Shown: piece after piece, positions 1 to 6,591 of the stretch
How the letters are laid out: the number at the start of each line of letters is the position of its first letter
Numbering within the stretch: the first letter of the stretch is position 1
Assembly (NCBI GenBank): GCA_003149835.1
Contig: QAMX01000134.1
Span: 1-7,098 of the forward strand
Direction: 5' to 3'
DNA from: Clostridiales bacterium
GTDB lineage: Bacteria; Bacillota; Clostridia; Oscillospirales; QAMX01
DNA length: 7,098 nt
The notes under the pieces: model-generated
The model's input: the letters and a program-made list of their open reading frames with translations, nothing else
Told to the model about the DNA's origin: nothing
Database searches by the model: none
Made by a program: the position numbers and the translations under genes

Positions 1-2
1 TG

Positions 3-377
3 GACGCCTGCGGCGCCGAGGGGCGGAACGTGACGGTCGGCGGGTTCTGCCGCGCCATGGATATCACGCTGGAAACGCTGCGGACGTGGTCGGAGGCGAG
101 AAAAAAGGTGCGGGAACGGCTGCGGACAGGTGAGGAAGCGGAGCGGAAAACGGCGGAAACCGCCGGACAGGACGCGGTTTTTGCGGTAATCGACAAGTTC
201 TGGACGCGGTACTTCGAATGCGCCGAGGCGGGCCTCGACGGAAAGGATACGGCGGGGGCGGCGAAGTTTAAGCTGGAACGGCTGATGAGCTTTTTTGAAG
301 CGGGCGACGAGGCCGCGCCGGAGGACGGCAACATCACCGTGACCTTTGGCAGAGGAGTCGAACCGTACAGCCGATGA
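3..377 (+). CDS. terS: Terminase small subunit, 5'-truncated by window edge
   Basis: Probable small terminase subunit, which recognises phage DNA and hands it to the large subunit for cutting and packaging. The reading frame is open to the left edge (first full codon at base 3), so the true start is outside the window; 124 residues are visible. A GTG at 30 has a GAGGGG 6 bases upstream, but starting there would begin immediately before the putative helix-turn-helix segment (about TVGGFCRAMDITLETLRTW), so I treat the gene as partial. After it comes a charged, helical middle rich in Arg, Lys and Glu, and a short beta-like tail ending NITVTFGRGVEPYSR, a kind of ending common in Bacillota small terminases. 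The stop overlaps the terL start by four bases (ATGA, 374-377). The family call rests mostly on position and this weak motif pattern; small terminases diverge fast. Confidence 0.75.
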   Translation, partial: DACGAEGRNVTVGGFCRAMDITLETLRTWSEARKKVRERLRTGEEAERKTAETAGQDAVFAVIDKFWTRYFECAEAGLDGKDTAGAAKFKLERLMSFFEAGDEAAPEDGNITVTFGRGVEPYSR

Positions 378-1726
378 ACCGCTATGTCGTCGGGACGCCG
401 AACGAGCGCCAGCTGGCGTTTTTCGCGGCGGATACGCGCTATGTCGCCTACGGCGGCGCGCGCGGCGGCGGAAAATCGTGGGCCGTGCGCAAAAAGGCGG
501 CGCTCTTAGCGCTCCGATACCCCGCCTGCAAGATCATGATCCTCCGGCGGACGCTGCCGGAGCTGCGCGAGAACCATACCCGGCCGCTGTCCGCCGACCT
601 CAACGGCATCGCCGTCTACAAGGAGAGCGACAGGACGTTTACGTTTCCGAACGGGAGTCTGATCCGGCTCGGTTTCTGCGGAAACGACAGCGACGTTTTA
701 CAATATCAGGGGCAGGAATACGACTTTATCTTCATCGACGAGGCCACGCAGCTCACCGAATACCAGTACATGTGGATTTCCTCGTGCTGCCGCGGCGTCA
801 ACCGGATTCCAAAGCGCATCTACCTGACCTGCAACCCCGGCGGCGTCGGGCACGCGTGGGTGAAGCGGCTGTTTATCGACCGCGATTACCGGCCGGGCGA
901 AAACCCGGACGACTACACTTTTATCCCCGCCAAGGCCAGCGACAACGGGGCGCTGCGGGAGCATGACCCAGGCTATCTGGCTTGGCTCGACAGCCTGCCG
1001 GACGGGCAGCGGCAGGCGTGGCGCGACGGCGACTGGGACGCGTTCATGGGCCAGTACTTCTCGGAGTTCCGGCGAGACGTCCATGTGATGGAGCCGTTTC
1101 GAATTCCGGAAGGATGGCGGCGGTATGTGTCGATGGACTATGGCCTCGACATGTGCGCGGCGCTGTGGATTGCGGTGGCGCCCGACAGCCGCTGCTATGT
1201 ATATAAGGAAGTTCACAAAAAGGATCTGACGGTCTCGGACGCGGCGGCGGAGATTCTGCGGGTCAACCACGGCGACGAGATTTATGAGTTCCTGGCCCCG
1301 CCCGATTTGTGGAGCCGGCAGCGGGAGACCGGGCGGACGACCGCGGAAATCTTCGGGGAGGCGGGGCTTTCGCTCACCAAGACGAGCAACAACCGCGTCG
1401 CCGGCTGGCTGGCGGTCAAGGAGGCGCTGAAAATCATTCGCGGCGAGGACGGCGGGGAGACGGCGTGTCTGCGGATCTTCAAAAACTGCGTCAGCCTGAT
1501 CAAATGTCTGCCGCTGCTGCGGCACGACGACCGCGACCCCTCGGACTGTGCGAACGAACCGCATGAAATCACCCACGCGCCCGACGCCCTGCGCGGCTTC
1601 TGCATCTACCGCACCTCGGCGGCCCGGACGGAAAACCCGCCGCTGCGCTATGCGTTTGAAGCGGAACGGCCGCCGGTAAGCGCCGAAGGACAAATGGGCT
1701 ATGGAGGCAAGGTCACAATCATCTGA
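374..1726 (+). CDS. terL: Terminase large subunit (packaging ATPase and nuclease)
   Basis: Motor and nuclease of the DNA packaging machine; it docks on the portal, hydrolyses ATP to drive DNA into the prohead and cuts the concatemer. Complete at 450 residues, normal for the family. Visible motifs: the terminase-type Walker A GGARGGGKS (27-35, Lys34), Walker B FIFIDEA (118-124) with catalytic Glu123, and the coupling motif TCNPGG (152-157). The C-terminal RNase H-like nuclease domain shows VSMDYG with Asp255, PPDLW with Asp311 and HAPDALRG with Asp404, a plausible metal-binding acidic triad. No key residue looks missing. The start at 374 overlaps the small-subunit stop; the nearest Shine-Dalgarno (AGAGGAG, 351-357) is 16 bases away, so translation is probably coupled to the upstream gene. 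Long frames on both strands inside it are shadows of GC-rich codon use. Confidence 0.97.
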   Translation: MNRYVVGTPNERQLAFFAADTRYVAYGGARGGGKSWAVRKKAALLALRYPACKIMILRRTLPELRENHTRPLSADLNGIAVYKESDRTFTFPNGSLIRLGFCGNDSDVLQYQGQEYDFIFIDEATQLTEYQYMWISSCCRGVNRIPKRIYLTCNPGGVGHAWVKRLFIDRDYRPGENPDDYTFIPAKASDNGALREHDPGYLAWLDSLPDGQRQAWRDGDWDAFMGQYFSEFRRDVHVMEPFRIPEGWRRYVSMDYGLDMCAALWIAVAPDSRCYVYKEVHKKDLTVSDAAAEILRVNHGDEIYEFLAPPDLWSRQRETGRTTAEIFGEAGLSLTKTSNNRVAGWLAVKEALKIIRGEDGGETACLRIFKNCVSLIKCLPLLRHDDRDPSDCANEPHEITHAPDALRGFCIYRTSAARTENPPLRYAFEAERPPVSAEGQMGYGGKVTII

Positions 1727-1750
1727 ATCAAGACCGAAAGGAGAGGCGAT

Positions 1751-1936
1751 ATGGCCGTATACAATCTGTCCGGCGGCGTCCCGAAGGACGCGAATTTGAC
1801 GCCGGAAAACATCAAAAAAGGCGTGACGATCCTCAAAGTGACGGGGACGATGCCGCCGGTCGTCGCGCTGACGCAGGCACAATACGACGCGCTGGCGGCC
1901 AAGGATGCCGACACGCTGTATCTGATTACCGCGTAA
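1751..1936 (+). CDS. 61-residue protein with tail-fibre-like motifs
   Basis: Function unknown. The frame starts 24 bases after terL with a clear AAAGGAG (1737-1743) seven bases before ATG, so it is very likely translated. Two segments are familiar from ends of phage tail-fibre and baseplate proteins: TPENIKKGVTILKVTGTM (residues 17-34), like the 'NIKKGVTILGVTGT' element that often occurs in clostridial phage tail proteins, and LTQAQYDALAAKDADTLYLI (40-59), like the 'EYDAL..KD..TLYLI' element of fibre tips. There is no membrane segment or signal peptide. Here both are packed into one tiny free-standing protein just before the holin. It may be a small virion appendage or adaptor, or a remnant of a longer tail gene carried along with the lysis genes. 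The motif likeness is from memory of such families, not a search. Confidence 0.75.
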   Translation: MAVYNLSGGVPKDANLTPENIKKGVTILKVTGTMPPVVALTQAQYDALAAKDADTLYLITA

Positions 1937-1956
1937 AGCGGAGCGGGAGGGAGAAA

Positions 1957-2286
1957 ATGACGATTACCGATTATATCGCGCCGGAGCTTTTGCTGATTGT
2001 GCCGGTGCTGTGGGTGTTCGGCAAGCTGCTGAAAGAGGCGGCGTTTGTCCAAAACCGCTACATACCGCTGCTGCTGGGCGCATGCGGCGTGCTGCTGGCG
2101 GTGTGCTATGTCGCGGGGAGCGCGGAGCACTTCGGTGTGACCGGCGCGTTTACGGCGGTCACGCAGGGCATTCTGTGCGCGGGTGCTGCGGTATATGGGC
2201 ATCAGCTCGTCAAGCAGGCGGGCGGGAATCAAACGGACAAGGCCGGCGAGGCTTTGGAGAATCAAAAGGAGGACGACGAAAAATGA
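1957..2286 (+). CDS. Phage holin, Hol44-like, three membrane helices
   Basis: Holin that accumulates in the inner membrane and at a set time forms lesions letting the endolysin reach the peptidoglycan. The 109-residue protein has three hydrophobic segments at about 7-25, 36-54 and 62-81, followed by a hydrophilic, acidic tail (88-109). The pattern IPLLLGACGVLLAVCYVAG then FTAVTQGILCAGAAVYGHQL matches what I know of the Hol44 family of Bacillota phages (motif 'FTAITQG.L.AGA.VY'). Ribosome site GGAGGGAG (1946-1953) is three bases before ATG 1957. No dual Met start that would give an antiholin is evident. The stop overlaps the endolysin start (ATGA, 2283-2286), the usual holin-endolysin pairing; its position between terminase and portal is not usual. 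Confidence 0.92.
   Translation: MTITDYIAPELLLIVPVLWVFGKLLKEAAFVQNRYIPLLLGACGVLLAVCYVAGSAEHFGVTGAFTAVTQGILCAGAAVYGHQLVKQAGGNQTDKAGEALENQKEDDEK
2264..2272 (+). promoter_or_regulatory. Ribosome binding site fixing the endolysin start
   Basis: AAAAGGAGG lies inside the 3' end of the holin gene, ten bases before ATG 2283. It picks the GIDVSEWQ-containing start over the in-frame upstream ATG at 2010, which would add 91 residues read out of frame through the holin gene with no resemblance to a lysozyme or signal peptide. Confidence 0.8.
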
Positions 2287-3008
2287 GCGAGGTTCTGAAA
2301 AACGGCATCGACGTATCGGAATGGCAGCGGGAGATCGACTGGCCGAAGGTTGCGGCGTCGGGCGTGGAATTTGCGATGATCCGCGCCACGCACGGGCTGA
2401 AACGCGACGCCTATTTTGAGCGCAACATAGAAGAGGCGCTCGACGCGGGCATTGCGGTCGGCGTTTACTGCTGCTCGTATGCGACGAGTCTGTCGGGGGT
2501 AAAGGCCGAAGCGGCGTATTTTCTGGAAACCATTTTGCCGTACCGCGAGGAGATCACCTATCCGGCGGCGTTCGACGCCGAGCAGGAGGGGCAGTTCCGG
2601 CTCGGAAAAGCGAAGGTAACGGAGCTGATCCTGACCTTCTGCGAAGCGGTTACTGAGGCGGGCTATATCCCGGTCAACTACACCAACTGCAACTGGCTCA
2701 ACAACGCCATCGATAAGCCGGCGCTGGCCGAGGCGGGCGTTGACGTCTGGGTGGCGTGGCCGCAGGGGGTCAAGAGCTTTGCGGACAAGCCTGCCGACGG
2801 CGTGACCAAGCACGAACACACGATGTGGCAGTTTTCCTCGGTCGGCAGAATCGACGGCATCAACGGCAACGTCGATCTCAACGTCAGCTATATCGATTAT
2901 GCGGCCGACGCGCAGGAGGAACAGGAGATTCCGGAGGGGCGCTATATGTCGCTGAGCGAGGCCGGAGAGATTCTGGCCGGCCTTGGCTGCGAGGGGATTC
3001 TGCTATGA
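2283..3008 (+). CDS. Endolysin, glycosyl hydrolase family 25 lysozyme
   Basis: Muramidase that cuts the beta-1,4 bond between N-acetylmuramic acid and N-acetylglucosamine in peptidoglycan at the end of infection. The 241-residue protein is one GH25 domain (about 6-206): opening GIDVSEW with Asp10, strand FAMIRATHG (30-38), VGVYCCSY (59-66), the acidic pair FDAE (Asp98 and Glu100, Glu100 the expected catalytic acid), MWQFSS (181-186) and NVDLN with Asp198. All expected active-site acids are present. No signal peptide is seen, so export needs the holin. Residues 207-241 form a short acidic linker and the tail YMSLSEAGEILAGLGCEGIL; I recognise no LysM, SH3 or choline-binding repeat, so cell-wall binding is either by this short tail or by the catalytic domain alone. 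Start and stop both overlap neighbours by ATGA. Confidence 0.95.
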   Translation: MSEVLKNGIDVSEWQREIDWPKVAASGVEFAMIRATHGLKRDAYFERNIEEALDAGIAVGVYCCSYATSLSGVKAEAAYFLETILPYREEITYPAAFDAEQEGQFRLGKAKVTELILTFCEAVTEAGYIPVNYTNCNWLNNAIDKPALAEAGVDVWVAWPQGVKSFADKPADGVTKHEHTMWQFSSVGRIDGINGNVDLNVSYIDYAADAQEEQEIPEGRYMSLSEAGEILAGLGCEGILL

Positions 3009-3241
3009 CGGGCGTCTGTTTGTTTCTCGGATTTTTGGCGGGGATCGCCTTTACGGCGCTCGTTGCCGCGCTGCTGCCGCGGTGGATTCGCTTCGGTATG
3101 GAACGGCGCGAGGAGACTGACGAACCGCAGGAGACGCGGCCGCAGCGGGAAAGCAGGGAGCTGACGCGGCTCCGGCGGCAGCTGGCGGAGATCGAGCGCT
3201 ATAACGGCAGCGCCGCCTATGGAACGGAGGCTGATGAATGA
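3005..3241 (+). CDS. Small single-pass membrane protein with coiled-coil tail
   Basis: Function unknown; not recognised as a named family. The 78-residue protein has one hydrophobic helix (about 3-24, GVCLFLGFLAGIAFTALVAA), then a basic stretch (RWIRFGMERRE), an acidic linker and a charged, probably coiled-coil region RESRELTRLRRQLAEIERY (about 50-68). Basic residues right after the helix suggest the tail stays in the cytoplasm by the positive-inside rule, the opposite of an i-spanin. It overlaps the endolysin stop (ATGA, 3005-3008) and the portal start (3238-3241), and has its own GAGGGG (2991-2996) eight bases upstream. Its place after holin and endolysin makes a lysis-timing or antiholin role possible; a role in tethering assembly to the membrane is another guess. 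The gene itself is well supported by its start, ribosome site and composition. Confidence 0.83.
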   Translation: MTGVCLFLGFLAGIAFTALVAALLPRWIRFGMERREETDEPQETRPQRESRELTRLRRQLAEIERYNGSAAYGTEADE

Positions 3242-4947
3242 GTATCAGACAACGGAGAGACGCGGACGGATTGGATCACGAACTTACGGAAACGCATATC
3301 TGGCGGAAATACCGGCAGGGCGTCGACCATCACAGCCGGCTGAATCTGTATGCCAACACGGAAAAAGCGTTTCGCTTTTTCGAGGGCGATCAGTGGAACG
3401 GCGTCTCCAACGCCGACGAGCTGCCGGTCTATAACTTCATCGCGCCGACCGTCGAATACAAGACGGCGATGGTCAGCATGCAGCAGATGCAGATCGTCTA
3501 TTCCCCGCACGACACTGCCGCGGGCAATGAGGCGGAAAGAATTTGCGCCGATCTCAACGAGTACGCGCGAAGGCATTGGGAGGCGCAGAAGATGGACTAT
3601 CTGTGTTGGAAGATCGTCCGCGACGCCTGCATTGCCGGGGATTCCTACGTCTATTTTTACAATCGAAACCTCGATGTACAGGTGATCGACAACACGGCGG
3701 TCTATCTCGCCGACGAGCAGCAGCCGGACATTCAAAAACAGGCGTATATCGTCCTCTATGAGCGCCGGCCGGTCGCCGACGTCCGGCGGGACGCCAAACA
3801 AAACGGCCTGAAAAAAGACCAAATCGAGCTGATTACGCCGGACGAGGACTCGGAGACCGTGGTCGGCGACGACACCGAGGTCGCCAATGACGGCAAGTGC
3901 TCGTGTCTGCTCTATCTTTACCGCGCCGACGATGGAGAAATCCATATCGTCCGATCGACGAAAACGGTCATTTATCAGCCGGATACGGAGATCACCGGTC
4001 TGCGGAAGTACCCGATCGCCTCGTTTGTCTGGATTCCGAAAAAGAATTCGGCGCGCGGTACGGGCGAGGTCGTGCCGATTATCCCCAATCAGATCGAGGC
4101 CAACAAGCTTTTGGCGCGGCGGCTGATCTCCGCAAAGATGAACGCCTTTGCCAAACCGGTGTATGTAAAGAACATGATCGAGAACCCCGCCGACGTCGAC
4201 AACGTCGGCAAGGCCATCGCCGTAAAGACCGGAAGCGTCCAGAGCGTCCACGACGTGTTTACATACATTGCTCCCGCGCCGATGAGCCAGGAGGCCGGCA
4301 TTTTACAGACCGATATCATTCAGACCACGCGCGACCTCGCAGGCGCGGGCGACGCGGCGCTGGGCCAGGTCAATCCGGAGCGCGCCTCCGGCGCGGCGAT
4401 TATCGCCGTGCAGGATCAGGCGGCGATTCCGCTCAACGAACAGATCGCCATGTTCAAGCAGTTTATTGAGGATGTCGCGCTGATCTGGATCGAGATGTGG
4501 CGCGCCTACAACCCAAACGGCCTGACGATTACCATGAAACAGCGCGACGGCATGATCCGCAAGGATACGATCGAACCGGCGGCGCTGGACGAGCTGCGGC
4601 TGCAAGTGCGTATCGACGCCAGCCCCACCAATCCGTTTTCCAAATACGCCCGCGAGCAGGCGCTGGAAAACGCGCGCGCCGGCGGCAGTATCAGCTTTGA
4701 AGAATACGTCGAGGCGCTGCCGGAGGACGCGACGGCGCCGAAGGCCGCCTTCCAGGCGATTCTGGAAAAACGGAGCGAGGCGGCGGCGCAAATGCCCGCG
4801 ATAGGCGGCGGGGCGGGCGTCCCCGGCGGCTTGCCCGGCGGTATGGGCGCAATGAGCGGCGCGCCGGCGCTGCCAATGGAACCGCAGGGGCCGCTGGTGG
4901 AGGCGCCGGGCGGAGCCGTTCCGGCGATGCCGATGGCCGGAGCATAG
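3238..4947 (+). CDS. Portal protein
   Basis: Forms the dodecameric ring at one capsid vertex through which DNA is packaged and ejected; it nucleates head assembly, docks the large terminase and later binds the connector. At 569 residues it is normal for a portal. Portal-like segments: RFFEGDQW (46-53) and LPVYNFIAPTV shortly after; GTGEVVPIIPNQIEANKLL starting near 274, with Asn284 in the usual 'PNQ..NK' element; and TRDLAGAGDAALGQ through ERASGAAIIAVQDQ (about 364-395), the 'SG.AI..LQ' region leading into the stem and clip. The last 54 residues (516-569) are a Gly, Pro, Ala and Met-rich low-complexity tail. ATG 3238 overlaps the upstream stop and has GGAGG (3226-3230) seven bases before it. 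Whether it is closer to podovirus (P22-like) or siphovirus portals I cannot say by eye. Confidence 0.92.
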   Translation: MSIRQRRDADGLDHELTETHIWRKYRQGVDHHSRLNLYANTEKAFRFFEGDQWNGVSNADELPVYNFIAPTVEYKTAMVSMQQMQIVYSPHDTAAGNEAERICADLNEYARRHWEAQKMDYLCWKIVRDACIAGDSYVYFYNRNLDVQVIDNTAVYLADEQQPDIQKQAYIVLYERRPVADVRRDAKQNGLKKDQIELITPDEDSETVVGDDTEVANDGKCSCLLYLYRADDGEIHIVRSTKTVIYQPDTEITGLRKYPIASFVWIPKKNSARGTGEVVPIIPNQIEANKLLARRLISAKMNAFAKPVYVKNMIENPADVDNVGKAIAVKTGSVQSVHDVFTYIAPAPMSQEAGILQTDIIQTTRDLAGAGDAALGQVNPERASGAAIIAVQDQAAIPLNEQIAMFKQFIEDVALIWIEMWRAYNPNGLTITMKQRDGMIRKDTIEPAALDELRLQVRIDASPTNPFSKYAREQALENARAGGSISFEEYVEALPEDATAPKAAFQAILEKRSEAAAQMPAIGGGAGVPGGLPGGMGAMSGAPALPMEPQGPLVEAPGGAVPAMPMAGA

Positions 4948-4978
4948 GCGCAGAGCGACGAAAGGGGAAAAGAATTAT

Positions 4979-5731
4979 ATGGAAGAAACATTAAACTCCG
5001 TAACCGGTTCCGTTTCCGAAGGCGGAAGCGGCGACGCGGGGCAGTCTCGGGTCGTGGACGGGCAAGGCGAAACCTCGAACGCGGCGCAGGCCGCGGGCGC
5101 GGGGCAGCCCGAAGTCGCAGGCGGGCAGACAAAAGCGGCGCAGACGCGGGCGGAAAACGCGGCCTTTAAGCGGATGCGCCAGCGGGTCGAGGCGCTCGAA
5201 CGCCAGAACGAGGCGTACCGCGCCCAAAGCGAAGGCGCGGCGGCGGACGATGCTGCGGACGCTCAGGCGGAGACGCCGCAGACCGACGCGGCGGCGAAGC
5301 CAGCGGAGGACAGCAATCCGGCGGCGTATGCGTTCGGCGGGGCGAGGGAGACGCCGGAGCACGCGGCGCTGCGGCAGGAGCTGCGGCGATATCAGCGACA
5401 GCTGCTTTCGTACCGGCAGCTCCGCGATTTCGAGGAGATCCGCGCGCATGACCCGACGGTGACCGCGCGCTGCATCGACGACCTCGGGGCGGAGTACATC
5501 AAGCTGCGGTGCGCGGGAATCGGGAACCTGACGGCGTATGAGGCGGTGAAACGCGCTCGGGAGAGCGGGAAAAAGGCTGCGCCGCCGGATACGGGCGCGG
5601 TGGGACTGGACGCTGTTCAAGCGAAGGAGTATTACAGCCCGGAGGAGGTAGACCGGTTGAGCGGAAGAGAGCTGGACGACCCGAAGATCATGGAGCGAGT
5701 GATGAAATCAATGACAAAATGGAAGAAATAG
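4979..5731 (+). CDS. Capsid scaffolding protein
   Basis: Internal scaffold that directs coat subunits to a closed prohead and then leaves or is degraded. The 250-residue protein fits in length, place (between portal and coat) and composition: a low-complexity Gly, Ala, Gln and Glu-rich N-terminus (1-50), a helical segment (AAFKRMRQRVEALERQNEAY, about 61-80), a disordered Ala, Asp and Glu stretch, a second helical segment (HAALRQELRRYQRQLLSYRQ), and a C-terminus with YYSPEEVDRLSGREL and ending KSMTKWKK. Endings of the form 'SPEEVD.MS..E....I.KSMKKW' are common in Bacillota phage scaffolds. ATG 4979 follows AAAGGGG (4961-4967) by a rather long 11 bases. No serine protease motif is seen, so it is not a fused protease-scaffold. 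Codon use changes toward that of the capsid gene in roughly the last quarter (after about base 5500). Confidence 0.82.
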   Translation: MEETLNSVTGSVSEGGSGDAGQSRVVDGQGETSNAAQAAGAGQPEVAGGQTKAAQTRAENAAFKRMRQRVEALERQNEAYRAQSEGAAADDAADAQAETPQTDAAAKPAEDSNPAAYAFGGARETPEHAALRQELRRYQRQLLSYRQLRDFEEIRAHDPTVTARCIDDLGAEYIKLRCAGIGNLTAYEAVKRARESGKKAAPPDTGAVGLDAVQAKEYYSPEEVDRLSGRELDDPKIMERVMKSMTKWKK

Positions 5732-5736
5732 GAGGA
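5729..5736 (+). promoter_or_regulatory. Capsid gene ribosome site overlapping scaffold stop
   Basis: TAGGAGGA: the scaffold stop codon TAG (5729-5731) is part of the near-perfect Shine-Dalgarno AGGAGG (5730-5735). The distance to ATG 5748 is 12 bases, a little long. Ribosomes ending on the scaffold would finish on the capsid start region, which could tie scaffold and coat production together. Confidence 0.7.
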
Positions 5737-5747
5737 GCAGAAGAAAA

Positions 5748-6569
5748 ATGGCATACGAAAATTTCAAGCCGACGGTATGGGCGAAAAAGATTCAGCGAGA
5801 GCTGGAAAAGCTGTGCGTGATGCAGGAGGACTGCAACACCCAGTGGCAGGGAAACGTAGGGATCGGGAAACGAGTGAAGATCATCGGTGCGTCGCGGCCG
5901 ACGGTGCGGACGTATGAACCCGGAACAGACATCGAGAACGCGGAGACGCCTGCGGATACGTCGATCTTCCTGGATATCGACCAGTACAAGTACACGCACT
6001 TCATCGTCGACGACATCGACGAGGCGCAGTCGACGGACGGTTTGATGAACGCGTACATGAAGGGAAGCGCGGAGGAACTGGCGGAGCAGCGGGACACCTA
6101 CATCGGCAGTGTCGCGGTGGCAGGAGCGGGCGGCAAGAGCGCGTCGACGGCGGTGACGACGTCGGACAAGGCCAAGGAGCTGATCGACGCGGCGTTTGTC
6201 TGGCTGTGGGACAACAGCGTGAAGATCAACGCGGACGTGTCGATCGTGATGACGCCGTGGTATTACAGTCTGTTCAAGGACAAGCTGACGGAGCTGTACA
6301 CGAACAACGAGGAGCTGATCAAGAAGGGAATCGTAGGGATGTACAACAACGCGATGGTGAAGCTGTCGAACAACCTGCCGAAGGAAGGGGGCGACGCGTG
6401 CATGGTGATCCGGACGAAGGACGCGGTGGCGTTTGCGCACGGGATCGAGAAGGTGGAGCCGTACCGACCGGAGAAGCAGTTCGGGGACGCGGTGAAGGTG
6501 CTGGACACCTACGGAGCGAAAGTGGTGCGTCCGAAAGAGATCTATGTGATCAGAGCGCATCAGTCGTAA
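5748..6569 (+). CDS. Major capsid protein, HK97-fold
   Basis: Main shell subunit of the head. The 273-residue protein has the order of elements I know from coat proteins of Bacillota phages related to the P22 coat / N4 gp56-like group: an N-terminal helix starting FKPTVWAKKIQRELEK (6-21), a strand-rich section with VGIGKRVKIIG and RTYEPGTDIENAE, then IDQYKYTHFIVDDIDEAQS (near 77-95), a long helix with AEELAEQRDTYIGSVAVAG, SIVMTPWYYSLFKDK, GIVGMYNNAMVKLSNNLP, AVAFAHGIEKVEPYRPEKQF and the closing YGAKVVRPKEIYVIRAHQ. No N-terminal delta domain or protease site is evident, which agrees with a separate scaffold and no protease gene here. Codon choice is strongly biased to third-position G (nearly all Ala GCG, Thr mostly ACG, Val mostly GTG), unlike the portal, as expected for very high expression or separate origin. 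Confidence 0.88.
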   Translation: MAYENFKPTVWAKKIQRELEKLCVMQEDCNTQWQGNVGIGKRVKIIGASRPTVRTYEPGTDIENAETPADTSIFLDIDQYKYTHFIVDDIDEAQSTDGLMNAYMKGSAEELAEQRDTYIGSVAVAGAGGKSASTAVTTSDKAKELIDAAFVWLWDNSVKINADVSIVMTPWYYSLFKDKLTELYTNNEELIKKGIVGMYNNAMVKLSNNLPKEGGDACMVIRTKDAVAFAHGIEKVEPYRPEKQFGDAVKVLDTYGAKVVRPKEIYVIRAHQS

Positions 6570-6591
6570 GAAAAGAAGGAGGAAAAGGAAA

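Noticed and set aside
30..32. GTG as the start of the small terminase gene.
   Set aside because: Possible, with GAGGGG upstream, but the frame stays open to the edge and the start would sit immediately before the putative DNA-binding helices; a truncated gene is more likely.
698..1882. A 394-codon open frame on the - strand across terL.
   Set aside because: Shadow of GC-rich coding; product rich in Arg, Pro and Val, no ribosome site considered convincing, and terL has every expected motif.
2010..2282. An N-terminal extension of the endolysin starting at ATG 2010.
   Set aside because: It would lie wholly out of frame in the holin gene, has Arg and Gly-rich nonsense composition and is not a signal peptide; AAAAGGAGG at 2264-2272 and the GH25 opening motif set the start at 2283.
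3217..4251. A 344-codon open frame on the - strand opposite the portal gene.
   Set aside because: Antisense shadow; the + strand portal is supported by conserved elements and overlaps its neighbour properly.
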